Assembly (NCBI GenBank): GCA_937864365.1 | Contig: CALMJT010000012.1 | Span: 1 to 62,477, forward strand | Reading direction: 5' to 3' | Origin: an uncultured Alteromonadales bacterium | GTDB taxonomy: Bacteria > Pseudomonadota > Gammaproteobacteria > Pseudomonadales > Cellvibrionaceae | DNA: 62,477 nucleotides | Part shown: in pieces, positions 27,294 through 37,265 of the stretch | How the letters are laid out: each line of letters opens with the position of its first letter | Position numbering within the stretch: the first letter of the stretch is position 1 | The notes under the pieces: generated by a model | What the model was told of the DNA's origin: nothing | What the model saw: the letters and a program-made list of their open reading frames with translations, nothing else | Databases searched by the model: none | Made by a program: the position numbers and the translations under genes

Positions 27294-28946
27294 TTACCAT
27301 TTTTTACCGCGCTTCTTTTTAGGTTTAAACGCATCAACTTCGTCAAGTAAGTAACGACCGATTTGTACACCTTGGTTTTGTCCTTCGATGTTATCGAAGA
27401 TCCAGTGCACACCGTTGTAAATACGGCTGATACCATTTTGCTCTTGTGCTTCGGTTAAAGTATCAAAGCGAACAGGCACGAATGGGCGTGGTGCGTCTGG
27501 GAAGAATGGATCGAAACCTTCGCCGTTATATTCATCAGAAACGAAAGTGAAAGAATGATCATCACCGAAAATGTCACGTAGAATTTCGAAGGTTACACCG
27601 CCGAAAGTTGCGTGACCGCTTGGGTAAGATGGGAACGGCGGTGTTGGACGCAACGGCGACGTTGTGTTTAATACCGAAATACCAACTGGGTCCCAAGTGA
27701 CATCTTGTTCAGTTGCTGGGTTATCGTCTTCTGCGCGAATACCCACAACAGGACGCCACATGTTGTAGAAGAATTTACTGTCCCAGGCAGAAATACCCGC
27801 ATCAGCCAAACCGATGTTTACCATGGCAAGAACACGTGCAAGTTCAATGGGTTGGTCGGCGTATTCGGCGTTCGCTAACTGCGCAGTAATTTGGTTGTAA
27901 ATACGTGGTGGTACACCAATTAAAGGCACGCCATCGTAACCCCAGTAGTTACCGATGAAACGAGTGTCATCAGAACTGGTGCTAACCGTGTTTAGGTTGT
28001 CTGGAGAACCACCCAATGCTGCTACTTCCGCGTAAGCGGCTGCGTATTCTGCTGAATCGGTTGTTGGTGGTGGTGGAATACGGAATTGATCACCTGAATC
28101 TAAGAAGAAAGGTGTTACTTCACCCCAGTAAGCGCCAAGAGCAAGGTTAAATTCAAAGGCTTCTTCGGCAGTGTTAGGATCGGATTGCCATTCACCGATA
28201 AGTGACGTGCCACCGTTAACAGGTGTACCAAAATGAGTGGTGTTGCCGTCTGCTACAGCGCCACCTTCACCAAAGTCTGGCTCGGTACGGTTCGATTTGT
28301 CGTTTTGACGAATGTCACGCATCGCTTTATAAGATTCAATACCAACGCGCTTACCTAGTTTAAAGCTAACACGTGGAGTGAATGATTGAATGCGTGTCAC
28401 TTCTTCATCTAGAATTGCGTTTAAACGTTCTTCTTGAGCTGGGTATAAGCGCATTAAGGTGCTGTATGCTGCGTAGGTGACAGCTGCGTCAGCAGAAGCA
28501 AAGCGAGGTGCTTTTAATCTTTTCGCAGCGTATGAATTGTAGGTGCCATCAATTGCGTTTAACGCATCAAAAACGGCTACTTGAACCATGGCTAACGCAC
28601 GACTGGTACGAGTAGGACCGCCTTGACTCAGTGCTGGGAAAACACCTTCTTCGGTTGGCGTGTGGTCAAGTGCTACAGAATCCAAAGCCACTTTATGCCA
28701 GAAGATAATGCGAGCAGATAAGCTCTCATCACCAACACCATAATAAACATCGCCATAATTCGCACCGGCTTTTAGGCGGTGAAATTGACCCGATTGAATG
28801 GCCGATTTACTTAATTTACCAATGTAGCCAAGCGCTTGAGATTTTGTTTGACCACCTACATCGTGATTTTCTTGATCAGCAAATGCAGGTGTAGCTGCCA
28901 TCGCAATTGTCGATGCGATAACCATCGCGGATAGTTTTTTCATCAT
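27294..28946 (-). CDS. Secreted vanadium-dependent haloperoxidase / PAP2-superfamily enzyme
   Basis: 550 aa from an ATG-ATG pair at 28946, preceded by AAAGGA; an ATG six codons further upstream overlaps that ribosome site. Signal peptide about 1-24 (ending TPAFA). All three parts of the acid-phosphatase/vanadate site are present: KX6RP in KFFYNMWRP, PSGH in PSYPSGHATFGG, and SRX5H in SRIYNGVH. The length and late cluster fit vanadium haloperoxidases of bacteria, which oxidise halides with hydrogen peroxide. A phosphatase role cannot be excluded by motifs alone. It is a single-gene unit with its own terminator. Confidence 0.85.
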   Translation of the reverse strand: MMKKLSAMVIASTIAMAATPAFADQENHDVGGQTKSQALGYIGKLSKSAIQSGQFHRLKAGANYGDVYYGVGDESLSARIIFWHKVALDSVALDHTPTEEGVFPALSQGGPTRTSRALAMVQVAVFDALNAIDGTYNSYAAKRLKAPRFASADAAVTYAAYSTLMRLYPAQEERLNAILDEEVTRIQSFTPRVSFKLGKRVGIESYKAMRDIRQNDKSNRTEPDFGEGGAVADGNTTHFGTPVNGGTSLIGEWQSDPNTAEEAFEFNLALGAYWGEVTPFFLDSGDQFRIPPPPTTDSAEYAAAYAEVAALGGSPDNLNTVSTSSDDTRFIGNYWGYDGVPLIGVPPRIYNQITAQLANAEYADQPIELARVLAMVNIGLADAGISAWDSKFFYNMWRPVVGIRAEDDNPATEQDVTWDPVGISVLNTTSPLRPTPPFPSYPSGHATFGGVTFEILRDIFGDDHSFTFVSDEYNGEGFDPFFPDAPRPFVPVRFDTLTEAQEQNGISRIYNGVHWIFDNIEGQNQGVQIGRYLLDEVDAFKPKKKRGKKW

Positions 28947-30401
28947 ACATTTAGTCCTTTCCATTAGACAGATGATTTTTTTAATTTAATTTCCAGCTTT
29001 ATTGGTGCAATAAATCGATATTTTAATTTTAAAAAATTAGAACGTTCGAAATTAATTGCAAGATCAATCAGAGGGATACACACATGGGTGAATGACTAAG
29101 CAGTACTTAATAGCTTAGACCCTTTGGATATTATCATGTGATTTGTTAAAAAAAAGACTGGTGGAAATTTCAGCTTTTTAACGAGGTGATTAAATTGAAA
29201 AAAATCCTAGCATTTTCGTTATTAAATAATTACCAATGTAATTATTTGTAAACTAAAAATGTACATTTTTTGGTATCCATTCGACATTATTTTTAAATTT
29301 TAATCTTCAAATAATCCATTTTTTTTATTACTGGGAGTGTAAGAAGTATTGTTTGAATTTTTACATACACAAGGTATACATATCTTAACTTTGGAGATGT
29401 TTTTTAGACTTGTTGCTTTTTATGAAAAAATTAGTACTTGCCTTTTTCTATTTTAAAGCGAGGAAAAATGTGAGTGTAACTGCGAAGTCTTTAAAGTATA
29501 AGGTTTAAAAAGTGTTTACCGTTATTGATAAAAACTCGGTTTTACTATTTTTTGTACGAGATTTAATTTGAGCAAATTTATTTTTGGGTAAAAAATAAAT
29601 GTTAAGTAATTGAAAGGCGTTGTTTTAAGAAAAGATAATGATGAGGATTTTGAATAGATTTTTAATCAAATAATGGCATCAAATTCATCAATTTAATTCA
29701 AAGATTCACAAATAATTGTATTTTTTCAGACTGTTTTTTTATGTCTTAAATACGCCATGATGGTTGATTATTTTCTTATTTGCGCCACGTATTTATAAGA
29801 ATGTCAGAAATTAAAGATGTATTTTTATTTCTTGTTTAAATTTTTTCTGTTGTTACAGAGTGTTTGTGTTGGTTATCAATATGTTGCGCGGATCTTATTG
29901 AGCTAGATCTGGTGATTACCGAGTAACTGTGGTTAGAAGCAATTCTGTCATATTAAGTTCAGGGAAAACTTAAAGAATCTATAACTATGGAGGTTTTCTT
30001 GGAGTTGTTATTTATATTCATAGCTTATCGACTTGATTGTAGTATTTTATTGAGAATGAGAACAGATTTTTATGCTTTGAACGTTAGAGACCTTTCTTAA
30101 TTTTTAATTGAATGTTTTTTGGCGATGTCTTTGGCGGATATTTTATTGTGCACAAAAAATCCTCAGTCAATAAATTCTCAATCAATAAATCCAGTTAAAC
30201 GAAAAATTGTTTGTGAAGACAATTCTTATAATTACCAGCTCCTTTTTAGGGGTTGGTAATAACTTAAAGTTTTATGGGTCATTTATCGGAAACTTATCTA
30301 CCATAGTGCTGGCTTTTTACCATTATTTGTAACAATCCTTGTGTATTGAAAGTGTGTATTGAGAGTATGTATTGAGAGCGTTGATTGACTGTAAAGACCT
30401 G
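28947..30401. other. 1.4-kb gene-free AT-rich stretch
   Basis: The longest stretch in the window without a supported gene. No plausible coding frame was found on either strand. It holds a 12-bp stem hairpin at 30231-30260 and small tandem duplications at 30172-30190 and 30341-30380. The promoter of the haloperoxidase gene should be near 28960-29100. It may hide a small RNA, but nothing specific can be shown. Confidence 0.5.
30231..30260. other. Isolated inverted repeat (hairpin)
   Basis: ATTACCAGCTCC and GGGGTTGGTAAT pair over 12 positions with two G-U wobbles, around a TTTTTA loop. There is no following T-tract and no adjacent gene end, so its purpose is unclear. Confidence 0.45.
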
Positions 30402-30449
30402 AGGAAACAGACCTTTGATTTAATCAGAGGTGCGCTAATTAGAGTTCTC
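30402..30449. repeat. Solo terminal hairpin of the dispersed repeat overlapping a gene end
   Basis: AGGAAACAGACCTTTGATTTAATCAGAGGTGCGCTAATTAGAGTTC-like sequence matches the terminal hairpin of the element. The final four sense codons and the stop of the acyltransferase gene (minus strand, stop at 30435) lie inside it. Confidence 0.6.
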
Positions 30450-32417
30450 AATAAATTCTGTGAAAGAAATCAGGTTTGACTGGGCGGCGAAAATGTCCGC
30501 TGCTTTGAGCGATCCGTAAATACTAAGATGTATTCCGTCTAACGAATAGGGCAGACCTTCATCTGTTAATAACTGCTCTTGTTTGTTTGGGCCAAACATC
30601 TGAATGCGATTAATGAAGTAAATATTTGCGTTGTTATTTGCTAAGTTTTCCAATTCGGTATTGAGAGATCTCGCTAGGCCATCTCTCTCTTCAAAAGATA
30701 TAGGACGTTGATGATAGATGGTTCTTAATATTGCAAACCGGTCCAGAATTGGCGTTTGTGCCATTAATACAACTTTTTTATTTTTATCTTCAACGAGAGA
30801 TTTTATGAGCACTACGCTTTCATCGTAAACATTATCTTGAACTAGCTTTGACCACACCGATGATAAAATAATGAAATCATATTCTTGGTAGTGTTCAGAT
30901 AAAAATTTGCGATTATATAAACACTGCGCATAAGCGGGGGTATCTTTGGTCCATAAATAATTGTCGCTTTGTGATGGATAACACCAGTTGGTACTCACAA
31001 CATTAATCTTTATGTTCAATTGTTGGCCGATTTGATTCCAGAATGGTTCAAAGCTCGCTGTGGTTGAGTCACCAAAGAGAAGCGCGGTGTATCTAGGATT
31101 GTCTATTTGGCCAATATTGCATGTAGTACCTTCAGTTCCCACGGGTAAGCGTCTGTTTGAATCTACGCTGTAAAAACACCAGCCATTTTTGTGTTGAGCC
31201 AACTCAAATTTATTGTCTAATACTTCTGGCAGATGAAATCTAAAGGCCAAGCCATCGGTTTTTTGGGCGATAATCGAGGCTCCTAGATTGGCGAAGACCA
31301 TTGCTAAAATAATGAGATAAAAGGGTTTGCTGGCGATTCGCTTTTTGTCGCGCAGTGGTGATTCTATATATTTCCAAGATAATATTGCGAGTAATAGAGT
31401 CGTTATAATTAAGGCAATACCAATACTTGTTTGATGCGTACTGTAACCCAGTTGTCTGGCAAAAACGTACAATGGTTGATGTATAAGATAAGCGCTGTAG
31501 CTGATTAAGCCGAAGCCGACAAGAAGCCTGAATTTAAAAAATGCCAAGAGGAATTTGGATTTGTCGCAAAACAATATGAGTAGTGCGCTTCCGGTGGTAG
31601 GAAACAGTGTGTAAAAAGAGGGATACAGAAACTGTTTTTGAAAAGTAAATAGCGGTACAACAATCAGTAAAAATCCAATGAAGCTCAACAGATCTGCATT
31701 GTTATTGGATAATTTGTTACTAAAGGCTTGGAATTTGCCATCGAGCATTGCAAGAGCTATTAATGTACCGTAGAGAAATTCCCACATTCTGGTTGGTAGA
31801 AAATAATAGTTTGCGGTCGGTGAGTTTATGGCCCCCCATTGGCAAATCACTAAACTTATCAAAAAAAGAGCAGTAATAATTGATGTGAGATATTTAGGCA
31901 GGAGTTTTTTAATTAAGATTATTAAAATCGGAAAAAATAAATAAAATTGAAATTCGACCGCTAAACTCCACGTGTGCAAAAGCGGTTTTAATTCTGCCTC
32001 GGACGAAAAGTAATTGGCGTCTAGCCAGAAATACAAGTTAGAAACAAAAGTAGATGCGGAAAGATTACTGATAGCAAAGCTTTCCATATCTAAAGGAACA
32101 AGAATAAACCAAGCCGGTATGAACGTTAGAAATATAATGGCATAGAACGCCGGGGCAATTCTTCTCATTCTACGATCGTAGAAATTCTTAAAAGAAAAGC
32201 GCTGTAAATCAATATCATTCAAAATGATATTGGTTATAAGATACCCGCTTAGCACGAAAAAGATGTCAATGGCAATAAAACCACCGCTTAACCAGCTAAA
32301 ACCTGCGTGATACATCAATACCAGTATTAGCGCCAAACCACGCAGACCGTCGAGTTCTTTTCGATAACTCATTAAGACACTGGAAGTTGTGGGTTGTCGC
32401 TGAGTGTTAAAGTCCAT
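30435..32417 (-). CDS. Acyltransferase-3 / SGNH-hydrolase fusion (OafA/YrhL type)
   Basis: 660 aa. Residues about 15-370 form the multi-helix acyltransferase-3 domain, opening with YRKELDGLRGLALILVLMYH (catalytic-type His after ten residues) and FIAIDIFFVLSGYLI. The C-terminal soluble part is an SGNH domain: LLFGDSTTASF (Ser block) and LDGIHLSIYGSL (Asp-x-x-His block). Such fusions O-acetylate surface polysaccharides or peptidoglycan. The start has AGGAAG 7 bases upstream. The gene stands alone, so the glycan is unknown. Its last codons and stop are within a repeat. Confidence 0.92.
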   Translation of the reverse strand: MDFNTQRQPTTSSVLMSYRKELDGLRGLALILVLMYHAGFSWLSGGFIAIDIFFVLSGYLITNIILNDIDLQRFSFKNFYDRRMRRIAPAFYAIIFLTFIPAWFILVPLDMESFAISNLSASTFVSNLYFWLDANYFSSEAELKPLLHTWSLAVEFQFYLFFPILIILIKKLLPKYLTSIITALFLISLVICQWGAINSPTANYYFLPTRMWEFLYGTLIALAMLDGKFQAFSNKLSNNNADLLSFIGFLLIVVPLFTFQKQFLYPSFYTLFPTTGSALLILFCDKSKFLLAFFKFRLLVGFGLISYSAYLIHQPLYVFARQLGYSTHQTSIGIALIITTLLLAILSWKYIESPLRDKKRIASKPFYLIILAMVFANLGASIIAQKTDGLAFRFHLPEVLDNKFELAQHKNGWCFYSVDSNRRLPVGTEGTTCNIGQIDNPRYTALLFGDSTTASFEPFWNQIGQQLNIKINVVSTNWCYPSQSDNYLWTKDTPAYAQCLYNRKFLSEHYQEYDFIILSSVWSKLVQDNVYDESVVLIKSLVEDKNKKVVLMAQTPILDRFAILRTIYHQRPISFEERDGLARSLNTELENLANNNANIYFINRIQMFGPNKQEQLLTDEGLPYSLDGIHLSIYGSLKAADIFAAQSNLISFTEFIENSN

Positions 32418-32587
32418 TTTATACTTCCTACTGTGTAGAGTTTACAGGAGCTGCATTTATGTAATTGAATCAGCAATGCTTTGACTTTGGTTCTATTCAT
32501 TCTTTGATGAGATTCGATGCAACCTTTTTGCACATTTGATGCGTCTGACAAAATATCTCTGATAATTAATGGATCTGAACTATAACT

Positions 32588-33085
32588 ATGAGAACTGTAA
32601 AGCTTATAACTTTCGTTATTTTTGTTGTACTGTCTGCTTTTACGAATGCAAAAGTCTACACTTTAAAAGGTAAACCTGAGGTAGGGTCGCGCTTTAAAAC
32701 CAATTTAGCGACGAGTTCGGTACCTTTCGATAAACGTTACAAGCAAATGGCTCCAGAAGAGCAAGCAATTATAAGAGCTAATTATGAAGACCTTGGTGAA
32801 AATGATTCGCCACCTTTTCCCAATAAAGGCTTGAAATCAATCTATCTACCACTAATTAAGTACCACAAACTTAACTTACGTGAGGGAGATTTGGTGGCAA
32901 TTGCCACTGTGAGTGCTAACGGTGTTGCGGAACAAGTGCAAGTTTATTCGTCGCCTAATCAAGCTATGACAGAGTTTATTATCGCATTGTTATTTGAGAC
33001 CAAATTTGATCCAGGGCTTTGTGACGGTAAGCCCTGTCAAATGGAGTATTTAATAGACCTAGGGTTAAATGTGGATTTCAATTAA
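32588..33085 (+). CDS. Small secreted protein with a TonB-C-like fold
   Basis: 165 aa. Signal peptide about 1-21 (VVLSAFTNA). The C-terminal half (GDLVAIATVSANGVAEQVQVYSS...LFETKFDPGLCDGKPCQMEY) follows the strand-helix-strand pattern of the TonB C-terminal domain, where xFxPxxxxGxPv is typical. There are no membrane-anchor or Pro-rich parts, so it is not a full energy transducer. The two cysteines near the end could form a disulfide. Function unknown. Confidence 0.7.
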   Translation: MRTVKLITFVIFVVLSAFTNAKVYTLKGKPEVGSRFKTNLATSSVPFDKRYKQMAPEEQAIIRANYEDLGENDSPPFPNKGLKSIYLPLIKYHKLNLREGDLVAIATVSANGVAEQVQVYSSPNQAMTEFIIALLFETKFDPGLCDGKPCQMEYLIDLGLNVDFN

Positions 33086-33108
33086 TGGAAATTGTTGTTT
33101 AACACTTA

Positions 33109-33261
33109 AGGAACCTCTGATTAACTCATCCCTGATTTAATCAGAGGACAGAAATTGAAAATGCGATTTCCAATTTCTTCACAATTTCAATCACTTACCG
33201 TTCTTGAAATTGGCGACACATCCTTGTGTCGCTGGAAACTCTAGGTTAATCAGAGTTTCCT
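33109..33261 (+). repeat. Full-length dispersed palindromic repeat, reference copy
   Basis: 153 bp and the best preserved copy with 45229. Four substructures occur in order: CCTCTGATTAA/TTAATCAGAGG stem; GAAATTG/CAATTTC palindromes; GCGACACA/TGTGTCGC hairpin; GGAAACTCT/AGAGTTTCC hairpin. The outer ends are inverted repeats of each other over about 17 bp with one mismatch. Its last base forms part of the TAA stop of the asparaginase gene. Confidence 0.95.
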
Positions 33262-34265
33262 TAATCCATCTCGCCTCTAAGATTATCCTCGAACATTTGT
33301 TTTATGGTGTTCGAGGATAGCTCTTTCGACAGCAAATAGTGCAATTTTGCCAAGCTTGCCTCAAAAGTCATATTTTTTGCAGAGACAACACCGAGATTTT
33401 TCAATGTATTGCCGGTGGCGTAACTTTGCATGTCTACACCCCCTTTTAAGCACTGGGTGCAATTAACAACAATTGTGCCGTTGTCGATAGCATGTTTAAT
33501 TGCTTGAATAAATTCTTTGCTGTTTGGTGCATTACCAACGCCGTAACTGATTAGTATTAGGGCTTTAACAGGCTGTAATACCGCATTTCGAATAACTTCG
33601 GCCTGTATTCCCGGATACAACATAATAACGCCAATTGCTTGCGATTTAATATCAGCAACCAATAGCTCTTGATTAATATTGTCTTTTACGACGCCTTCAA
33701 TGGGTTTTATTTTAATACCAGCCTCCAGTAATGGAGGTAAATTCGGAGAATTGAACGCTGCTAAACCATCGGAGTGGATTTTTTTGCTGCGATTACCTCG
33801 TAAGAGTTTGTTATTAAAAAACAAACCTACTTCGTGTATAGGATAGTTTGCCGCGATATACAGCGCATTCAACAAGTTTGTTTGACCGTCCGACCTTAGT
33901 TGTGCAATCGGAATTTGCGAGCCGGTAACAACGACAGGTTTTGATAGGTTCTCGAACATAAATGACAGTGCTGAAGCCGTAAAAGCCATGGTATCGGTAC
34001 CATGAAGAACAACAAAACCGTCGTATTTTTCGTAATTTTGGCGAATATCTTCGGCAATAATTTGCCAGTGCCGAGGAGACATGTCGGAAGAATCTATAAG
34101 TGGCTGATATTCGTGTAGCGTATAGTCTGGCATCTCTTCATGTGTTAGCTCGGTCATAGCGGCTAAAGTATTTGCCAAAAAACCAGCTTTTGGAACGTAT
34201 CCTTGTGCAGACGGCTCCATTCCTATGGTTCCGCCGGTGTATGCAATATAAATGTGTTTTTTCAC
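33261..34265 (-). CDS. ansA: Type I (cytoplasmic) L-asparaginase
   Basis: 334 aa if started at the GTG at 34265, giving (M)KKHIYIAYTGGTIGM, which lines up with other AnsA proteins; the frame stays open to a TTG at 34355 but that adds 30 unlikely residues. The first catalytic Thr is in AYTGGTIGM and the second block is VLHGTDTMAFTASAL, with the family Lys in the VGLFFNNKLLRGNRSKK region. There is no signal peptide, which fits the cytoplasmic form that hydrolyses asparagine to aspartate and ammonia. The start is uncertain, since neither candidate has a good ribosome site. Confidence 0.9.
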   Translation of the reverse strand: MKKHIYIAYTGGTIGMEPSAQGYVPKAGFLANTLAAMTELTHEEMPDYTLHEYQPLIDSSDMSPRHWQIIAEDIRQNYEKYDGFVVLHGTDTMAFTASALSFMFENLSKPVVVTGSQIPIAQLRSDGQTNLLNALYIAANYPIHEVGLFFNNKLLRGNRSKKIHSDGLAAFNSPNLPPLLEAGIKIKPIEGVVKDNINQELLVADIKSQAIGVIMLYPGIQAEVIRNAVLQPVKALILISYGVGNAPNSKEFIQAIKHAIDNGTIVVNCTQCLKGGVDMQSYATGNTLKNLGVVSAKNMTFEASLAKLHYLLSKELSSNTIKQMFEDNLRGEMD

Positions 34266-34556
34266 AAAAATTAAGTCTGTTTTTATTTGAGTGGATCGAG
34301 ACAATTGCGCTGTAAAAGGCAATGTAGTGGTGTTTTTTTGTGAAGCTAATTTCAAATAGTCATTAGTTTCGAGTGACGATTAATTTCCAGTCGCCACAGA
34401 GTCTTTCTAAATAACTAGCATGTCATTATGTAAGACCTTTCTTATGAAGATCTAGCATTACCGTAATGGTCAATTAAGATTTTCCTGCACTGGTCGATAA
34501 ATCTCCTAAACTTTTTTAAAAGCCCTTATTAAATTTTGCGCATTTTAGGATTTTTC

Positions 34557-36743
34557 GTGAGCAGCAGCCACATAAACTCAAATATTCTTCGGCATTGGTT
34601 AGCAGCGGCATGGCTGTGCTTGTCGATAGCAGTGTTATTAACTACTAATATTGCTTCGGCACAGCAGCCGGCGGATGTTCGGTTGGTTGTTGATATTTCC
34701 GGCAGTATGAAACTTAACGATCCACAAAATCTTCGCCAACCGGCGGTTGATCTGCTCGTTAAGTTACTTCCAGAAAACAGCAAGGCTGGTGTTTGGACCT
34801 TTGGTCAGTATGTAAACATGCTTGTACCGCATAAACCAGTGGATGAAAATTGGGCGAAACAAGCGCAGACACTTGCCAAGCAAATCAACTCTGTTGGTCT
34901 TTATACCAACATCGGCGAAGCATTGGATAAAGCCGCCTATGCCGCAGAAGCTGGCGGAGACTATCAAACTAGCATCATTTTATTAACCGATGGCATGGTT
35001 GATATCGATAAAAATCCAGCAATCAACGAGAAAGAGTGGCGCAGAATTGTTGATGAGGTAATCCCAAAGTTGGCCGCTGCCGGAATTCATGTGCACACCA
35101 TTGCTCTTTCGGATAATGCAGATAATACACTTCTAAGCAAAATAGCGCTGAGTACTGGTGGTCGAGCCGCGGTCGCGAAAACCGCAGATGAGTTGCTGAA
35201 AGCATTTTTGAACGCCTTTGATCAAGCGGTTCCCGCCGAACAGTTACCGATTGATGGCAATAGCTTTTTTGTCGATTCCAGTGTCGAGGAATTTACCGCG
35301 CTGATTTTTAAGCAAGACAAGCTGCAACCGAGCACGATTATTGGTCCTGACCAACATAAATACAGTGCTCAGTCGGCAACTTCGGAAGCCGATGTCAATT
35401 GGCATTCGACGTTAGACTATGACTTGATCACCATTCAACGACCTCTTGAGGGTGAGTGGATTGTTGATGCGAGCATTGCTCCAGACAGCCGTATTACGGT
35501 GGTAAGCGATTTAAATTTGATCGTCAAACCCTTACCTGCAAATATTTTTACTGGACAAAACCTTTCGGTTGAACTAATGCTACAGGAAGAAGGTTCAACA
35601 ATCTCAGACGAAAATTTCTTACAGCTGCTCAATATTGGTGTTGAAATCACCAGCGAAAGCGACCGTTGGGTTGAGAGTTTGAGCAACGCCATTCCAAATG
35701 ATGGTATCTATAGAACCACTTTAGAAAAATTTGCCACTGCAGGTGATTACACCGTAAAAATTCTGGTTGATGGCAAAACCTTTACTCGTCAATTTAAACA
35801 TCGGGTAACAGTTCGCGATGCTTTTTCTATCACAGTCAAACAAAAATCCGAGCAATCAAACCTCTTCAAAATAATTGCGTCTCCTTTTTTGCAGACGTTG
35901 GATTTGGATAAAACTAACGTAATTGCTCGCATAAAAAGTCCTAGTCGACAAAGCAAAATAGCGCCATTGGTGCTGGCAAAAAATGATATTTGGCAGTTGG
36001 AATACGAAGCAAAAGAAGAAGGTACTTACGAGTTGTCACTGTCGATTGATGTTGTCGAAAAAGACGGTAGTCGCTCAACCTTTGAACCCAAAGCCATGTC
36101 ATTTAGTTATCCCGACGGCAAGGTTGCCGAAGGGCCCATGGCTGAACCCAAAATCGAAGAACCTTCCGATACGCAAGAGGCCGAAGTGCCTCCTGAGCCA
36201 GAGCCTAGTGGTACACCTTGGTGGGTTTACGCGGCCATTGGTGGCGGCAACCTTTTGGTCTTTGCGTTGGCATTTATCGCTTATCGCATGATTTTCGGAA
36301 AAAAATCGGCCGATGGTGAAGAAGCTCCAAAAGAGAAAAAACCGAAGAAAGCCAAAGAGAAACCTGCAAAAGAAAAAGAGAAGAAAGAAGAGGCGCCAAA
36401 AAATACCGCTAGTACCGACAGCGCAGCTTTAGCCATGGCCGATATTTCTGACGATAACGAAGAGGTGGATTTGGAAGCTCTGATTTCGGGCAGCGATGAT
36501 GAAGACGAGTCCGACGCTCAAGGAATGGATATTTCAAGCGACGAAGGCTTGGCCGAAAGTGGTGAAACCTTTGATGAACTACCAGAGGCGCCTATGGACG
36601 ACTTAGATGCTCTTCTGGCCGACGCGGAAGGCGACGAATCCGATGCCGACGAAGAGTTTACGTTGGATGACTTCTCTGGCGATGAAAGCCTCGGAGATTT
36701 AATTGGCGATGACGGTGACGAGGAGAAAGATAAGAAAGCCTAG
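34557..36743 (+). CDS. vWA-domain membrane protein (TIGR03503-like)
   Basis: 728 aa from GTG at 34557, which has AGGA 6 bases upstream; a TTG seven codons earlier has no such site. A signal peptide or anchor (about 9-36) precedes a von Willebrand A domain with MIDAS motif DISGSMKLND, then TNIGEAL and LLTDGMVD. A beta-rich middle follows, then a C-terminal membrane helix (WWVYAAIGGGNLLVFALAFI) and a tail that is first Lys-rich then extremely acidic (about 590-728). The domain layout matches my memory of the TIGR03503 family. Role unknown; vWA domains usually mediate metal-dependent binding. Confidence 0.85.
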   Translation: MSSSHINSNILRHWLAAAWLCLSIAVLLTTNIASAQQPADVRLVVDISGSMKLNDPQNLRQPAVDLLVKLLPENSKAGVWTFGQYVNMLVPHKPVDENWAKQAQTLAKQINSVGLYTNIGEALDKAAYAAEAGGDYQTSIILLTDGMVDIDKNPAINEKEWRRIVDEVIPKLAAAGIHVHTIALSDNADNTLLSKIALSTGGRAAVAKTADELLKAFLNAFDQAVPAEQLPIDGNSFFVDSSVEEFTALIFKQDKLQPSTIIGPDQHKYSAQSATSEADVNWHSTLDYDLITIQRPLEGEWIVDASIAPDSRITVVSDLNLIVKPLPANIFTGQNLSVELMLQEEGSTISDENFLQLLNIGVEITSESDRWVESLSNAIPNDGIYRTTLEKFATAGDYTVKILVDGKTFTRQFKHRVTVRDAFSITVKQKSEQSNLFKIIASPFLQTLDLDKTNVIARIKSPSRQSKIAPLVLAKNDIWQLEYEAKEEGTYELSLSIDVVEKDGSRSTFEPKAMSFSYPDGKVAEGPMAEPKIEEPSDTQEAEVPPEPEPSGTPWWVYAAIGGGNLLVFALAFIAYRMIFGKKSADGEEAPKEKKPKKAKEKPAKEKEKKEEAPKNTASTDSAALAMADISDDNEEVDLEALISGSDDEDESDAQGMDISSDEGLAESGETFDELPEAPMDDLDALLADAEGDESDADEEFTLDDFSGDESLGDLIGDDGDEEKDKKA

Positions 36744-36783
36744 AACGTTTCCAACATAAGGGTTCTGACTCAAAAATATTTAG

Positions 36784-36953
36784 AGGAAGCTCTGATTAAC
36801 CCAGAGTTTCCAGCGGCAAAAGCATAGGTTGCCAATTTCAAGAGTGGTAAGTCATTGAAATTAGCAAGAAATTGGAAATCGCACTGTCAATTTCTGTTCT
36901 CTGATTGAATCAGGGGTGAGTTAATTAGAGATGAGTTAATCAGAGGATCTTCT
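36784..36953 (-). repeat. Dispersed palindromic repeat with an internal duplication
   Basis: Reverse orientation, like 26202. The distal end carries an extra GAGTTAATTAGAGAT before GAGTTAATCAGAGG, a local duplication of the terminal motif. The GTGTCGC hairpin is degenerate (GCGGCAAAAGCATAGGTTGC). Confidence 0.85.
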
Positions 36954-37265
36954 TGAAACAGTTACCAACGTTAACATGTTGAACCCAGCAAGGCTTAGAA
37001 TGAATCGCAAATCGGTTTTACCGTTTTCATGCAGCCGTATTGACTGATTATTACCCTTTTCTGAGACAAGGTTTGCCTTGTTCGTCTTTCCTCAAACTAA
37101 TACTCACCTATTTTCGTAGATCGAATACCACGAGATTTACGTTCCTTTCGGTATAATCACCTGTTAATAGATTATTCAACTCGTATTGGCTGACCGTTTC
37201 ACGATTTAACGTTGACTTAATGGTTATCAATCGAGCAAAACCCAATATTGGTAGACAAATCATCG
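36954..37265. other. Intergenic stretch before hrpA
   Basis: About 310 bp with no gene or clear terminator. It presumably holds the hrpA promoter, but I could not fix a -35/-10 pair with confidence. Confidence 0.45.

Noticed and set aside
33109-33261. Dispersed repeats as ordinary terminators
   Set aside because: Most copies lack a U-tract after either terminal hairpin, occur upstream of genes as well as downstream, and have an extra conserved core. Some may still influence 3' ends.
37248-37265. hrpA TTG start giving MVDKSS
   Set aside because: The ATG at 37266 gives the expected N-terminus; no ribosome site supports the TTG.
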